Assembly (NCBI GenBank): GCA_041160955.1
Contig: JBEAVK010000450.1
Span: forward strand, 1-22,936
Length of the DNA stretch: 22,936 bases
Direction: 5' to 3'
Source of the DNA: M3007 sp041160955
GTDB lineage: Bacteria > Bacteroidota > Bacteroidia > Chitinophagales > Saprospiraceae
The position numbers and the translations under genes are program-made. Below are positions 7,609 to 15,768 of this stretch, in pieces. The notes under the pieces were generated by a model, which saw only the letters and a program-made list of their open reading frames with translations, had not been told where the DNA came from and searched no databases. Position 1 is the stretch's first letter; every line of letters begins with the position of its first letter.

Positions 7609-9912
7609 ATGGATTTTTTACAAGGACTTAATGAAGTGCAGCGCAATGCTGTAACGACCACCGAAGGGCCTGTGCTGGTAATTGCTGGCCCAGGATCGGG
7701 CAAAACAAGGGTATTGACCAGTAGAATCGCTTGGTTACTCAAAAACAATATACCACCCGATGAAATACTAACGCTTACTTTTACCAATAAAGCGGCTAAA
7801 GAAATGAAAGAACGCATTGCTCATGTCGTTGGCAATGCAGCACATAAGGTATGGGCAGGTACTTTTCATAGTATTTTTGCGCGAATTTTGCGTTCGGAAG
7901 CATCCAAAATAGGATTTCCGTCCAGTTTTACCGTCTATGATTCCGACGACTCTTCCAGTCTGCTCAAAACCATCATCAAAGAAATGCAACTCGACAGCAC
8001 CATCTATAATGTAGGTGCTATCCGTTCGCGTATTTCATTGGCCAAAAGTAACCTGATGACACCTCAGGTTTATCGTACGAACGAAACCTGGATGATGGAA
8101 GACCGACAACAAAAACGCCCAATGATTGTCGATATTTATGAACGGTATATGCAGCGGTGCAAATTGTCGGGTTCAATGGATTTCGACGATTTATTACTCC
8201 AACTTTTCCGACTTTTTAGGGACAACCCCGATGATGTGGTGGAAAAATACCGCAAAAAATTTAAGTATATCCACGTGGACGAGTTCCAGGATACCAATTT
8301 TTTGCAATACGCCATTTTGAGGCGATTGGTCAAATATGAGGGCAGTACCGAAAATATCTTTGCCGTGGGCGACGATGCTCAAAGTATTTATGCTTTCCGG
8401 GGTGCTACTATTGATAATATCATTGATTTTGAGAAAGACTATCCCGATCTAAAAACCTTCAAATTGGAGCAAAACTACCGCTCCACACACCATATTGTTG
8501 CAGCGGCCAATGAGGTCATTTCGCACAATAGAAAGCAATTACAAAAAACAATTTGGACGGATAAGGAAAGCCGCGCCAAAATAAAACTGATCAAATGTCT
8601 GACCGATGATGAAGAAGCACGCCGTGTCGCTGATCTCATTTTGGAGCAAAAGAATAGAGATCATATTCCCAATACGGAAATTGCTATTCTGTACAGAACC
8701 AATGCACAAAGCCGCAAGTTTGAAGAAGCACTCCGCCGTCAGAATTTGATGTACCGCGTTTACGGTGGCATGTCGTTTTACCAACGAAAAGAAGTAAAAG
8801 ACTTTATCGGTTACTTGCGACTTGCCGTAAATCCGCAAGACGAAGAAGCATTGCGCCGAGTAATTAATTTCCCAACACGCGGCATTAGCGATGCAACAGT
8901 GGAAAAAATTAGCCGTTTTGCAGGAGAAAATAATATTCCCGCTTGGAGTGCTATGCTACATGTAACGGGTATTACCGAAAAAGCAAAAAAAGCATTAGGC
9001 AGTTTTAGAACCTTGATTGACAAATGGCAAAAACGCCTCCAAACCGATGATGCTTTTCAATTGTCGTCCGATATTTTAAGACAATCGGGATTATTGGATA
9101 TGCTAAAAGCAGATAATAGCCCCGAGGGCATGAGCAGAATGGAAAACGTCATGTCGGTACTCGATGCTATTTCCGAATTTGTGGCTGGCGATAATAGTGC
9201 TGCTGTTATTGCAGGGGGAGAGACAGGAGAGGCTGGAGAGGCACTCAATACTGGTCTATCTGCGTATCTCCAAACAGTTACCCTCCTCACCGATGCCGAT
9301 GATAACAAAGATGGTAGCGACAATATTACCTTGATGAGTGTCCACTCTGCCAAGGGATTGGAGTACCGATCGGTATTTGTGACGGGGATGGAAGAGCAAC
9401 TTTTCCCTTCCTTTATGTCGCTCGAAGATCCCAAAGGTTTGGACGAAGAACGCCGCTTGTTTTATGTCGCTATTACACGTGCCAAAGAATTACTGACCTT
9501 GACTTATTGCAAAAGCAGGTACCGTTATGGCCAAATTCGCGATTTTAAGCCTTCCAGATTTATTGAAGAAATCAATATTGAGCATTTTGACATCGGTGGT
9601 GGATTTGGTTCTTTGCGCCCACAAGAAGATCGTGCCTCTACGGGTGCGCGTGTGAGCGGGATTGCGCCTATACGTAGGAACAATGGCCCGTTAAAACCCG
9701 CAATCACGGCAGCTCAACAAGCCAGTTTTGCGGCGTCTCCTGCTGAAATGATCATTCCCGGCGCTTTTGTACTGCACCTCAAGTTTGGCAAAGGAGAAAT
9801 TATTAAAGTAGAAGGCCCCAAAGATGGTAAAATGGCGACCATCCGATTTGAAAGCGACGAAGTACCACAACGACTTATTGCCCTCAAATTTGCTAAATTA
9901 CAAATACTTTAA
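7609..9912 (+). CDS. uvrD/pcrA: UvrD/PcrA-type superfamily 1 DNA helicase
   Basis: This 767-residue helicase unwinds DNA 3' to 5' using ATP, in nucleotide-excision and mismatch repair and in clearing stalled forks. The motifs are complete and in order: Q-motif LNEVQRNAV (7-15), Walker A AGPGSGKT (26-33), motif II DEFQDTN (224-230), motif III GDDAQSIYAFRGA (from 254), motif IV LEQNYRST, motif V MSVHSAKGLEYRSVFVTGMEE, and motif VI EERRLFYVAITRAKE near residue 612. A C-terminal Tudor-like segment (GAFVLHLKFGKGEIIKVEGP) is typical of PcrA/UvrD. The Ser/Ala/Gly-rich stretch around residues 530-555 is likely a flexible linker in the 2B region. The start is fixed by the family's beginning (MDFLQGLNEVQ). 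The stop lies 14 bases before hisF, which suggests cotranscription. Confidence 0.96.
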   Translation: MDFLQGLNEVQRNAVTTTEGPVLVIAGPGSGKTRVLTSRIAWLLKNNIPPDEILTLTFTNKAAKEMKERIAHVVGNAAHKVWAGTFHSIFARILRSEASKIGFPSSFTVYDSDDSSSLLKTIIKEMQLDSTIYNVGAIRSRISLAKSNLMTPQVYRTNETWMMEDRQQKRPMIVDIYERYMQRCKLSGSMDFDDLLLQLFRLFRDNPDDVVEKYRKKFKYIHVDEFQDTNFLQYAILRRLVKYEGSTENIFAVGDDAQSIYAFRGATIDNIIDFEKDYPDLKTFKLEQNYRSTHHIVAAANEVISHNRKQLQKTIWTDKESRAKIKLIKCLTDDEEARRVADLILEQKNRDHIPNTEIAILYRTNAQSRKFEEALRRQNLMYRVYGGMSFYQRKEVKDFIGYLRLAVNPQDEEALRRVINFPTRGISDATVEKISRFAGENNIPAWSAMLHVTGITEKAKKALGSFRTLIDKWQKRLQTDDAFQLSSDILRQSGLLDMLKADNSPEGMSRMENVMSVLDAISEFVAGDNSAAVIAGGETGEAGEALNTGLSAYLQTVTLLTDADDNKDGSDNITLMSVHSAKGLEYRSVFVTGMEEQLFPSFMSLEDPKGLDEERRLFYVAITRAKELLTLTYCKSRYRYGQIRDFKPSRFIEEINIEHFDIGGGFGSLRPQEDRASTGARVSGIAPIRRNNGPLKPAITAAQQASFAASPAEMIIPGAFVLHLKFGKGEIIKVEGPKDGKMATIRFESDEVPQRLIALKFAKLQIL

Positions 9913-9926
9913 ATAAATTACTCATT

Positions 9927-10685
9927 TTGTTAGCAAAACGCATCATCCCCTGTCTCGATATAAAAGACGGCAAAACCGTGAAAGGAGTCAATTTTGAAAA
10001 CCTGCGCGATGCCGGCGACCCTATTGAACTTGCCGCAGTTTATGCCCAACAAGGCGCGGACGAAATTGTCTTTTTGGATATCAGTGCTACCAATGAGCAA
10101 CGCGACACCCTAGCCGAATTGGCCAGAAATGTTGCAATGGTGCTCAATATTCCATTTACCATCGGCGGCGGTATTAAGTCCGTAGCGCAGGTGGAAGTAT
10201 TATTGCAATCGGGTGCCGATAAAATAAGCATCAACTCTGCCGCTGTAAAACGCCCTGAACTCATCAACGAATTAGCCTTAGCCTTTGGTAGTCAATGTGT
10301 TGTATTGGCGGTGGATATAAAAAAAGATCCTTCCGGCCAATGGAAAGTATGGCTCAATGGAGGTCGGTTACAAACGGAATGGCTGGCAACCGATTGGATC
10401 AAGGAAGCCGTAGAGCGCGGTGCAGGGGAAATCCTGCTTACGTCTATGGATCATGATGGCGTAAAAGAAGGTTTTGCGTTGGATATTACCCGTACCATAT
10501 CTCAATCCGTAGCAGTGCCTGTTATCGCATCAGGAGGCGCAGGAAAGGTGGAGCATTTTAAAGATGTTTTTACAATCGGTGCCGCAGATGCAGCATTAGC
10601 AGCCAGTATTTTTCACTTCGGGGAAATTCCAATTCCCTCACTAAAAAACTATTTACAACATGAAGGAATCTCCATTCGACGTTGA
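9927..10685 (+). CDS. hisF: Imidazole glycerol phosphate synthase, cyclase subunit
   Basis: HisF uses ammonia from HisH to turn PRFAR into imidazole glycerol phosphate and AICAR, the fifth step of histidine synthesis. The 252-residue (beta/alpha)8 barrel has both catalytic aspartates: D11 in IIPCLDIKDG and D130 in VLAVDIKK. The phosphate-binding parts are TIGGGI (~78-83), SINSAAV (~101-107) and ASGGAG. The start is a TTG at 9927; it gives MLAKRIIPCLD, the standard N-terminus of the family, and no ATG is available there. The gene follows the helicase gene by 14 bases and overlaps hisIE by 26 bases, so translation is probably coupled. hisH is not in this window. Confidence 0.96.
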   Translation: MLAKRIIPCLDIKDGKTVKGVNFENLRDAGDPIELAAVYAQQGADEIVFLDISATNEQRDTLAELARNVAMVLNIPFTIGGGIKSVAQVEVLLQSGADKISINSAAVKRPELINELALAFGSQCVVLAVDIKKDPSGQWKVWLNGGRLQTEWLATDWIKEAVERGAGEILLTSMDHDGVKEGFALDITRTISQSVAVPVIASGGAGKVEHFKDVFTIGAADAALAASIFHFGEIPIPSLKNYLQHEGISIRR

Positions 10686-11319
10686 TTGCAACATTGATAT
10701 AAAGCCAGAAAACAGTAAAAAATGGAGCGATTTATCGCTTATAACAGATCAAAACGGGCTTGTTCCCACCATTATTCAGGACGTACAAACCCAAAAAGTC
10801 CTAATGCTGGGCTATATGAACGCCGAATCCTGGGCAATCACTTTGGAAACGGGTAAAGTGACTTTTTTCTCCCGCTCCAAACAAAGGTTGTGGACTAAGG
10901 GGGAAAGCACGGGGCATTTTCTGTACCTGCAATCGGCAGCACTGGACTGCGACCGCGATACGCTGCTCCTATACGTCATTCCTAATGGCCCCACCTGTCA
11001 TACTGGGAAAGTGACCTGTTGGGGAGCGCAAAATACCTCTAAAGGTTTTATTCATATTCTGGAGCAGCAAATTCAGGATCGTAAAGCAAATCCTAAAGAA
11101 GGTTCTTATACCAACCACCTACTGCAAAAAGGTATCGCAAAAATTGCTCAAAAAGTAGGTGAAGAAGCCGTAGAAACTGTTATCGAAGCCATGCAAGACA
11201 AAGATGATTTGTTCAAAAACGAAGTATCGGACCTGTTGTATCACTTGCTGGTGCTATTAGCGGCCAAAGGTACTTCTTTGCACGAAATCGAGGAGGTTTT
11301 GGCCTCAAGGCAACGATAG
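10660..11319 (+). CDS. hisIE: Bifunctional phosphoribosyl-AMP cyclohydrolase / phosphoribosyl-ATP pyrophosphatase
   Basis: This cytosolic enzyme catalyses the second and third steps of histidine synthesis. The HisI domain (about residues 24-130) shows MLGYMNAES, FFSRSKQRLWTKGESTGH, the metal-binding acidic patch DCDRDTLL and the Cys site GPTCHTG. The HisE domain (about 130-215) shows KVGEEAVETVIEA and NEVSDLLYHLLVLL, the acidic helices that bind magnesium pyrophosphate. The 219-residue length is normal for the fusion, with a slightly long N-terminus. ATG 10660 lies inside the end of hisF in another frame, so translation coupling is likely. No alternative ATG precedes the HisI core. Confidence 0.95.
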   Translation: MKESPFDVDCNIDIKPENSKKWSDLSLITDQNGLVPTIIQDVQTQKVLMLGYMNAESWAITLETGKVTFFSRSKQRLWTKGESTGHFLYLQSAALDCDRDTLLLYVIPNGPTCHTGKVTCWGAQNTSKGFIHILEQQIQDRKANPKEGSYTNHLLQKGIAKIAQKVGEEAVETVIEAMQDKDDLFKNEVSDLLYHLLVLLAAKGTSLHEIEEVLASRQR

Positions 11320-11472
11320 GAATGAGAATTAGATAAATAATTGCTTCAAAACGATAAAAAAAATCAACTTTTTGCGTATTAAAAGTGTTCTGTATAGCGT
11401 TGAACGTCTCGAACTATTGGGATGAATACATTTTTCGATACAACTCAACAACCTAAAACTTAGACATATTTC

Positions 11473-12636
11473 ATGCACGCATCCATAAAAATTTTTACTT
11501 GGTTCAACGTTCCTGTGTACCTGCACTGGTCATTTAGTTTAATATTGATTTTTTTTGGCTGGCAAAGTAATCAACACGGCCTATCGGTTTCGGATATATT
11601 TTTCCAATTTTTTGCCATAATCGCTTTATTTGCGTGTGTATTGCTCCACGAGTTTGGTCATTCTTTAATGGCAAGACACTATGGCGTCAAAACCGAGGAT
11701 ATAATTTTAACACCCATTGGAGGTATTGCCCGACTAGAAAAGATGCCGGAATTGCCCAAACAAGAACTTTTAGTGGCTATCGCCGGGCCTTTGGTAAATG
11801 TTGCGATCATTATCCTGCTGTTTATTGTAAGCAAATTTATCTTTTTTTCTGGAGAAATTGAATGGTGGTATTTTAAAGAAAGCGTAATGAATATGCTGTC
11901 TTTTCAATCTGGTACTGATGAAGCCGATCTGGTGCTACAAGATTCGGGTATAAATATCCCCAATTGGATGTTTTTATTGCCACTCCTGATGGTCATTAAT
12001 ATTACGATGGTTTTATTTAATATGATCCCAGCATTTCCGATGGATGGCGGCAGGGTTTTTCGCTCTATCTTAGCAATGAGCATTGGAAGGGTAAAAGCGA
12101 CACGGATAGCCTCCTATTTGGGACAGTTTTTAGCCGCTGGATTTGTGGTTTATGGCCTTTATTCGCAGCAATATATGTTGGCATTTATCGGTTTTTTTGT
12201 ATTCAATACGGCCAGACAAGAGGAATCAATGGTCACTACAGACGATGTTTTGGGTAAATTTCAAGCAAAAAACCTCATGCGGACGCAGTTTACACGATTG
12301 ACAGGCAACGATTGGATGCAAACCCCCATCGAACTATATACAAGAACTTCAGAAAAACATTTTTTGGTTTTTAATTTTTCAGAAGAACTATTGGGGTATT
12401 TGGATGAACAAAGTATCCTGCAAGCCACAAAAACAAGGGCATTAACTACACAAGTAACCGAATTTATCAAATCACCCGTTCAAATTGTCAATGAAAATGA
12501 ATCACTTAAATATGTCCATCATTTGTTGCAGCAATCCAAACAAGGTATAATAGCCGTTGTGGACGATACCCAAAAATTATTGGGTGTGATTGATTTTGAG
12601 GGTTTTGAGAAATTTATGAAAATAAACCAAGGATAA
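11473..12636 (+). CDS. Site-2 protease family (M50) membrane metalloprotease
   Basis: This 387-residue zinc protease cuts proteins within the membrane. The HExxH zinc site is LLHEFGHSL (H59, E60, H63), and the third ligand is D191 in NMIPAFPMDGGRVFR, the hallmark second motif. GPLVNVAIIILLF (from 105) is a further conserved membrane part. There are about six hydrophobic segments up to residue 230. The remaining ~150 residues form a CBS-like tail (QIVNENESLKYVHHLLQQ...GIIAVVDDTQKLLGVIDF), as in the rhomboid-independent M50B subgroup with CBS regulatory domains; it looks like one clear CBS-like half and one degenerate half. Only 12 bases separate its stop from the next gene, so it likely heads a three-gene operon. 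The substrate is unknown. Confidence 0.92.
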   Translation: MHASIKIFTWFNVPVYLHWSFSLILIFFGWQSNQHGLSVSDIFFQFFAIIALFACVLLHEFGHSLMARHYGVKTEDIILTPIGGIARLEKMPELPKQELLVAIAGPLVNVAIIILLFIVSKFIFFSGEIEWWYFKESVMNMLSFQSGTDEADLVLQDSGINIPNWMFLLPLLMVINITMVLFNMIPAFPMDGGRVFRSILAMSIGRVKATRIASYLGQFLAAGFVVYGLYSQQYMLAFIGFFVFNTARQEESMVTTDDVLGKFQAKNLMRTQFTRLTGNDWMQTPIELYTRTSEKHFLVFNFSEELLGYLDEQSILQATKTRALTTQVTEFIKSPVQIVNENESLKYVHHLLQQSKQGIIAVVDDTQKLLGVIDFEGFEKFMKINQG

Positions 12637-12648
12637 ATAGGTGTTACT

Positions 12649-13197
12649 ATGCATAAATTAATATTTTTTGCGCTATTGAGCACTACCCTATTGGCGAATT
12701 GCCAAGACGACGCCAAATCGCCCACCTGCGTCGATGGCATACAAAACCAAAATGAAACAGGTGTGGATTGTGGTGGCCCATGCGTCGCATGTTTTGAAGG
12801 TGTTCATGGCCAATGGAAATCGGCACCAGTTGCCCCAATTTTAACGACTTCGGCAGATTCGATACTTGCTGAATTCAAACAAGACGGTAATTACGAATTA
12901 TCGTATTGGAAAAGCGGATTTCCCTCCAAGTTTACAGGGACTTTTGTGCAGGTATTTTCCGGCGTAAATCCGATATACGCGCTCACTTTAAATCAAAAAA
13001 CGCCTTCTGTATCCACGTTTCGGGGTATAGTCCAATTGTCTAATGCCGATTCAATTATGGTCTATGAAACGGTACAAACGACACCTGCCATCGGTGCTAC
13101 TCCTCCCTTAGCCACAGAGGGGTTTGGCAGTAGCAAATTTAACGGTGTGGCATTGGGCAACAACAATATACAGTCCTATTCGCGTAAAAAAAGATAA
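12649..13197 (+). CDS. Small lipoprotein with a Cys-rich DCGG motif
   Basis: The 182-residue protein has a lipoprotein signal peptide: a hydrophobic stretch from residue 4 and the lipobox LLANC, with lipid-bearing C18. The acidic residues just after it (CQDD) resemble signals that send lipoproteins to the cell surface in Bacteroidota; this is an inference. Residues 27-48 hold a Cys-rich motif (CVDGIQNQNETG, then VDCGGPCVAC), a pattern often seen in secreted proteins of marine and environmental Bacteroidota. The rest looks like a beta-rich domain (HGQWKSAPVAP, then a strand-rich segment ending SYSRKKR), perhaps lipocalin-like, but I do not recognise it. It sits between a site-2 protease and a MepA-like peptidase, 12 and 29 bases away. 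Confidence 0.8.
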   Translation: MHKLIFFALLSTTLLANCQDDAKSPTCVDGIQNQNETGVDCGGPCVACFEGVHGQWKSAPVAPILTTSADSILAEFKQDGNYELSYWKSGFPSKFTGTFVQVFSGVNPIYALTLNQKTPSVSTFRGIVQLSNADSIMVYETVQTTPAIGATPPLATEGFGSSKFNGVALGNNNIQSYSRKKR

Positions 13198-13226
13198 AAT
13201 CGGAGCAATTCAACATTTGTAGCCAT

Positions 13227-14042
13227 GTGAAGAAAATAGCTTACTTTCTCGTACTCATATTATTAGTAACAATACTTACCATTTTGACCCAAATAGGTGG
13301 AGTTGTTTTGCTATTGAGTGAATTAACTTATAAAAATATACGTCTGGCAAAGGGCAGTCGCCTACTCACATTTTTATTTTTTTACTGCATAGCAATATTA
13401 TGTATTGTCCCAATACTGGCAAAACCATTTGGCCGTGTGCCGTTGCCTGTTTTTAGTAGTGCTTTGGTAAAACCCGTCTCGATTTGGACTTGTGTGCTCA
13501 ATCGGCATTATGTTCGTCCTGCGTTGCGAAAATCCGTAGAAAAAGCGGCAATTACACTAGAAACAACCTACACAGGAGTGGAAATTAGATACCTAGATGC
13601 AAATTTTCCATTTTTTGATGGCTTTCCATTATTGCCACACTTGAGCCATGGTGATGGCAAAAAACTAGATATAGCGTTCTTTTACAAGGAAAAATCAAGT
13701 CAAAAACCGACAAACAACAAACCCTCAAGAAGTGGGTACGGTGTTTTTACAGCACCTAAAGGCAACGAACGCGACCGCATATCAGAGTGTATTAATAAAG
13801 GATATTGGCAATATGATTTTAGCAAATACCTCACTTTTGGTAGTCATCCCGAAGATTTTGAATTCGATCAGGAGCGCACCCGTGCTTTAATTATGCTATG
13901 GATCAACGACCCCAATATGGAGAAAATGTTCATTGAGCCACATTTAGAGGCACGTATGGGTTTAGCAAAATACGATAAAGTGCGGTTACATGGTTGTCAG
14001 GCGGTGCGACATGACGATCATTTGCATGTACAAATAAGGTAA
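13227..14042 (+). CDS. Membrane-anchored MepA/M15-like peptidoglycan peptidase
   Basis: The 271-residue protein begins with two hydrophobic helices (about 5-32 and 46-64), followed by an outer domain. H141 and D148 form HGDGKKLD, the HxxGxxxD zinc site of the Hedgehog/DD-peptidase fold. The end of the protein (QAVRHDDHLHVQIR; H262, H265, H267) matches the HxDHxH zinc-ligand motif of penicillin-insensitive murein endopeptidases (M74) and M15 relatives. It is therefore likely a zinc enzyme that cuts cell-wall cross-links, held in the inner membrane with its active domain in the periplasm. The start is GTG at 13227; the ATG two bases upstream is followed at once by a stop. The gene follows the lipoprotein gene by 29 bases. 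A terminator-like hairpin follows at 14083. Confidence 0.75.
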   Translation: MKKIAYFLVLILLVTILTILTQIGGVVLLLSELTYKNIRLAKGSRLLTFLFFYCIAILCIVPILAKPFGRVPLPVFSSALVKPVSIWTCVLNRHYVRPALRKSVEKAAITLETTYTGVEIRYLDANFPFFDGFPLLPHLSHGDGKKLDIAFFYKEKSSQKPTNNKPSRSGYGVFTAPKGNERDRISECINKGYWQYDFSKYLTFGSHPEDFEFDQERTRALIMLWINDPNMEKMFIEPHLEARMGLAKYDKVRLHGCQAVRHDDHLHVQIR

Positions 14043-14082
14043 CATTATCTTTTGCGCAAATATTTATAACGGATAAGACCTT

Positions 14083-14134
14083 AATAGAAATGTCGATTAA
14101 AAAAGCGCATGCTTTTCCAACCGACATTTCTATT
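14083..14134. terminator. Nested hairpin between convergent genes
   Basis: AATAGAAATGTCG (14083-14095) and CGACATTTCTATT (14122-14134) are perfect complements. A second small palindrome, AAAAGC-GCAT-GCTTTT, lies in the loop. It is placed between a plus-strand gene ending at 14042 and a minus-strand gene ending at 14176, which fits a two-way terminator, although no long T-run follows the outer stem. Confidence 0.6.
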
Positions 14135-14175
14135 ACTAAGCCAAATTCTTAGGCCAGTTTATTAAAACTCACAAT

Positions 14176-14823
14176 TTAATCCACAAACTGCTGAAAAACG
14201 TATAATTTACCGTTTTTATCTGCAAATGCAGGAATACCTTCTTTTGAGTTGAGGTATGCAAATGCGTATAAAGGTGTCTGCGTATAACCTGTTCCAATTT
14301 TCACACATTCCGAAAATGTTTTGTTAAGGAGCGAAATTGTCGGATAGTATTCGTAAAATATAATATTTGTAAGATGACCATTCCCGTCCAAGGAAATATC
14401 TCCGCTAACGGGAGATACCTCTCCTGAATAGAAAAGCACACTTATTCCCCTCACAATTTCGTATTTGCCAGCATTTTCACCATAGTTTGTCCCACCAATA
14501 ATATCAAAACGAAATTTTGTATTATTCGGATCATATAGTCTCACCGTAAAAGATTCAGAAGTATATTGTTCCTTATTCTGAGTTGTCCTAGTGGTTGTGC
14601 TTTCTGCAAATGTTGAATAAAGAAGCAATGAATCACCTGCTTCCGTTAAATAAAGTATTTTTTTTCCTGAAAACAAAGCACTTGGTAAATATTTTTTTAT
14701 TACTTCGCAATTCAGATGAGCCCCTGCAACAGATATTGGAGTCTCGGAAGCATCTTTGTCAACACGACATTTTGTGAAGCATAAAAAAGCGAGTAAAAGG
14801 TAGATAATATTAGTATATTTCAT
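14176..14823 (-). CDS. Secreted or lipoprotein of unknown function
   Basis: The 215-residue protein begins with a clear secretion signal (MKYTNIIYLLLAFLCFTKC). C19 could carry lipid, but Lys at -1 is atypical for a lipobox, so ordinary secretion is possible. The mature part is rich in Ser, Thr, Tyr and Gly, with alternating strands (YTSESFTVRLYDPN, FRFDIIGGTNYGENAGKYEI), suggesting a beta-rich extracytoplasmic domain. No family is recognised. It is 63 bases downstream of the Cys-rich gene on the same strand, with an AT-rich gap and no separate promoter match, so the two may share a transcript. It converges on the MepA-like gene. Confidence 0.75.
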   Translation of the reverse strand: MKYTNIIYLLLAFLCFTKCRVDKDASETPISVAGAHLNCEVIKKYLPSALFSGKKILYLTEAGDSLLLYSTFAESTTTRTTQNKEQYTSESFTVRLYDPNNTKFRFDIIGGTNYGENAGKYEIVRGISVLFYSGEVSPVSGDISLDGNGHLTNIIFYEYYPTISLLNKTFSECVKIGTGYTQTPLYAFAYLNSKEGIPAFADKNGKLYVFQQFVD

Positions 14824-14886
14824 GATGATATTTTTTTATAATAAAATTATTTTTTCTGCGAATATTTTTTTGATTAGAATTTGTAC

Positions 14887-15493
14887 TTATCCTACTAGAT
14901 TGCAGTCCCATAAACTAGTAAATGTACAGATCGTATTGTCGGAATAAAGTATAGTTAGTCGAAATTGATAGCAGGTGTTATTACCAACATAAATGCCCGG
15001 CCACGGGGCAGGTACAGTCCAAGGGGGAATAACAATTCCTCCGTTTGTTGGTATTGTAATTGTTGATGATGTAAAAACTTGATAATTATTTACATTTGCA
15101 ATAGGATCAAAAGGAATAATATCCCATGTAGCTATCATTCGGTAAGCAAATGCAACAGGGGTACGTTCTGCAAATACATTTCCACATTTTGATTTACAGC
15201 ATTCATAGATACACCAGTTGTAATAGGCACCAGGAGTACATTGTTTGCTACAGGGATTGTTTTCTTGCCCTAAACATGATTTAGTGCAATTACATGCTTC
15301 GACTTCAGTAACTGTCCCTAAAGCACAAATGTCGCAACCAGTATAGGTAGCATTTAGTGTATTCAAAGTGGGATTATACTTTATCGTAATTGGTAGGGAT
15401 TGAGCAGATATACTACTATTGGCGTGTCCTAATAAAATTAGAAGGCCGAAGAAGGCCGAAGAAGGCCGAAGAAGGCCGAAGATTTTTTTGCAT
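14887..15493 (-). CDS. Cys-rich secreted protein, out of frame with its own signal peptide
   Basis: The open frame ends at 14887 and can be read back through TTG at 15366 and beyond, giving LLILLGHANSSISAQS, the end of a secretion signal. No ATG, GTG or TTG in that frame lies upstream. The promoter match (15534-15541) and ATG at 15493 point to the real start, but from that ATG the frame stops after 25 codons. The cause is the length of the A7 tract plus four 10-bp repeats (15441-15480): one base fewer, or three or six repeats, would join them. The mature part has about 14 cysteines in ~150 residues, eleven of them in the first ~60 (GCDICALG to CKSKCGN), then a Pro/Thr-rich strand region (TIPTNGGIVIPPWTVPAPWP). 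It is likely disulfide-linked outside the cell. No family is recognised. It could be switched off, or the sequence may carry an indel. Confidence 0.7.
15441..15482. repeat. Four tandem copies of a 10-bp repeat in a signal-peptide coding region
   Basis: GAAGGCCGAA is repeated four times exactly at 15441-15480, with GA of a fifth at 15481-15482. Ten is not a multiple of three, so each gain or loss shifts the frame of the minus-strand gene. A run of seven T (A7 on the coding strand, 15483-15489) lies next to it. Confidence 0.95.
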
Positions 15494-15533
15494 AAAATTA
15501 TTTTTTTAGTTTAAATTAATAAATTTAATTACC

Positions 15534-15541
15534 CAAAGATA
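15534..15541 (-). promoter_or_regulatory. -7 promoter element of the Cys-rich protein gene
   Basis: On the minus strand the sequence reads TATCTTTG, an exact TAnnTTTG match. It lies 40 bases before the ATG at 15493, so the leader would be about 30 bases. The -33 region is AT-rich with no clear TTG. Confidence 0.45.
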
Positions 15542-15731
15542 GGTATTTTATTATTATAATATTGTAAAACATTAGCAAATTAACATTTTATTAACATTTT
15601 ATATTAAAATTGTCGGGCAATAACACCTGTAATTAAGGCTCTAAAGATCAAATGTACAAAACCTTTTTTGTTGAAGCATAAAAATTAATTACTCCATCTC
15701 GTATGCAATTCCTCCCCAAACTACATCCTTC

Positions 15732-15768
15732 GGCGGTCATCGAAAAAACAAAAATATTCGACACCGCC
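15732..15768 (+). promoter_or_regulatory. Leader hairpin upstream of the macroglobulin gene
   Basis: GGCGGT (15732-15737) pairs with ACCGCC (15763-15768), and TCGAA (15740-15744) pairs with TTCGA (15757-15761), with small bulges and an A-rich loop. It ends 60 bases before the ATG at 15829. A structured leader or a protein-binding site is possible. There is no T-run, so it does not look like a terminator. Confidence 0.4.

Noticed and set aside
9057..9434. Minus-strand frame of 125 residues in the helicase gene
   Set aside because: Ser-rich antisense shadow of a gene with complete helicase motifs.
14083..14134. Second copy of the palindromic element
   Set aside because: It is a hairpin of 52 bases, but its ends (AATAGAAATGTCG) share nothing with GTAAAAACTTAGCC and no flanking duplication is seen. 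Its place between convergent genes fits a terminator.
15481..15493. Programmed ribosomal or transcriptional slippage at the A7 tract
   Set aside because: A7 is short for efficient polymerase slippage and no downstream stimulator is evident. Repeat-number change or a simple indel explains the frame break with fewer assumptions.
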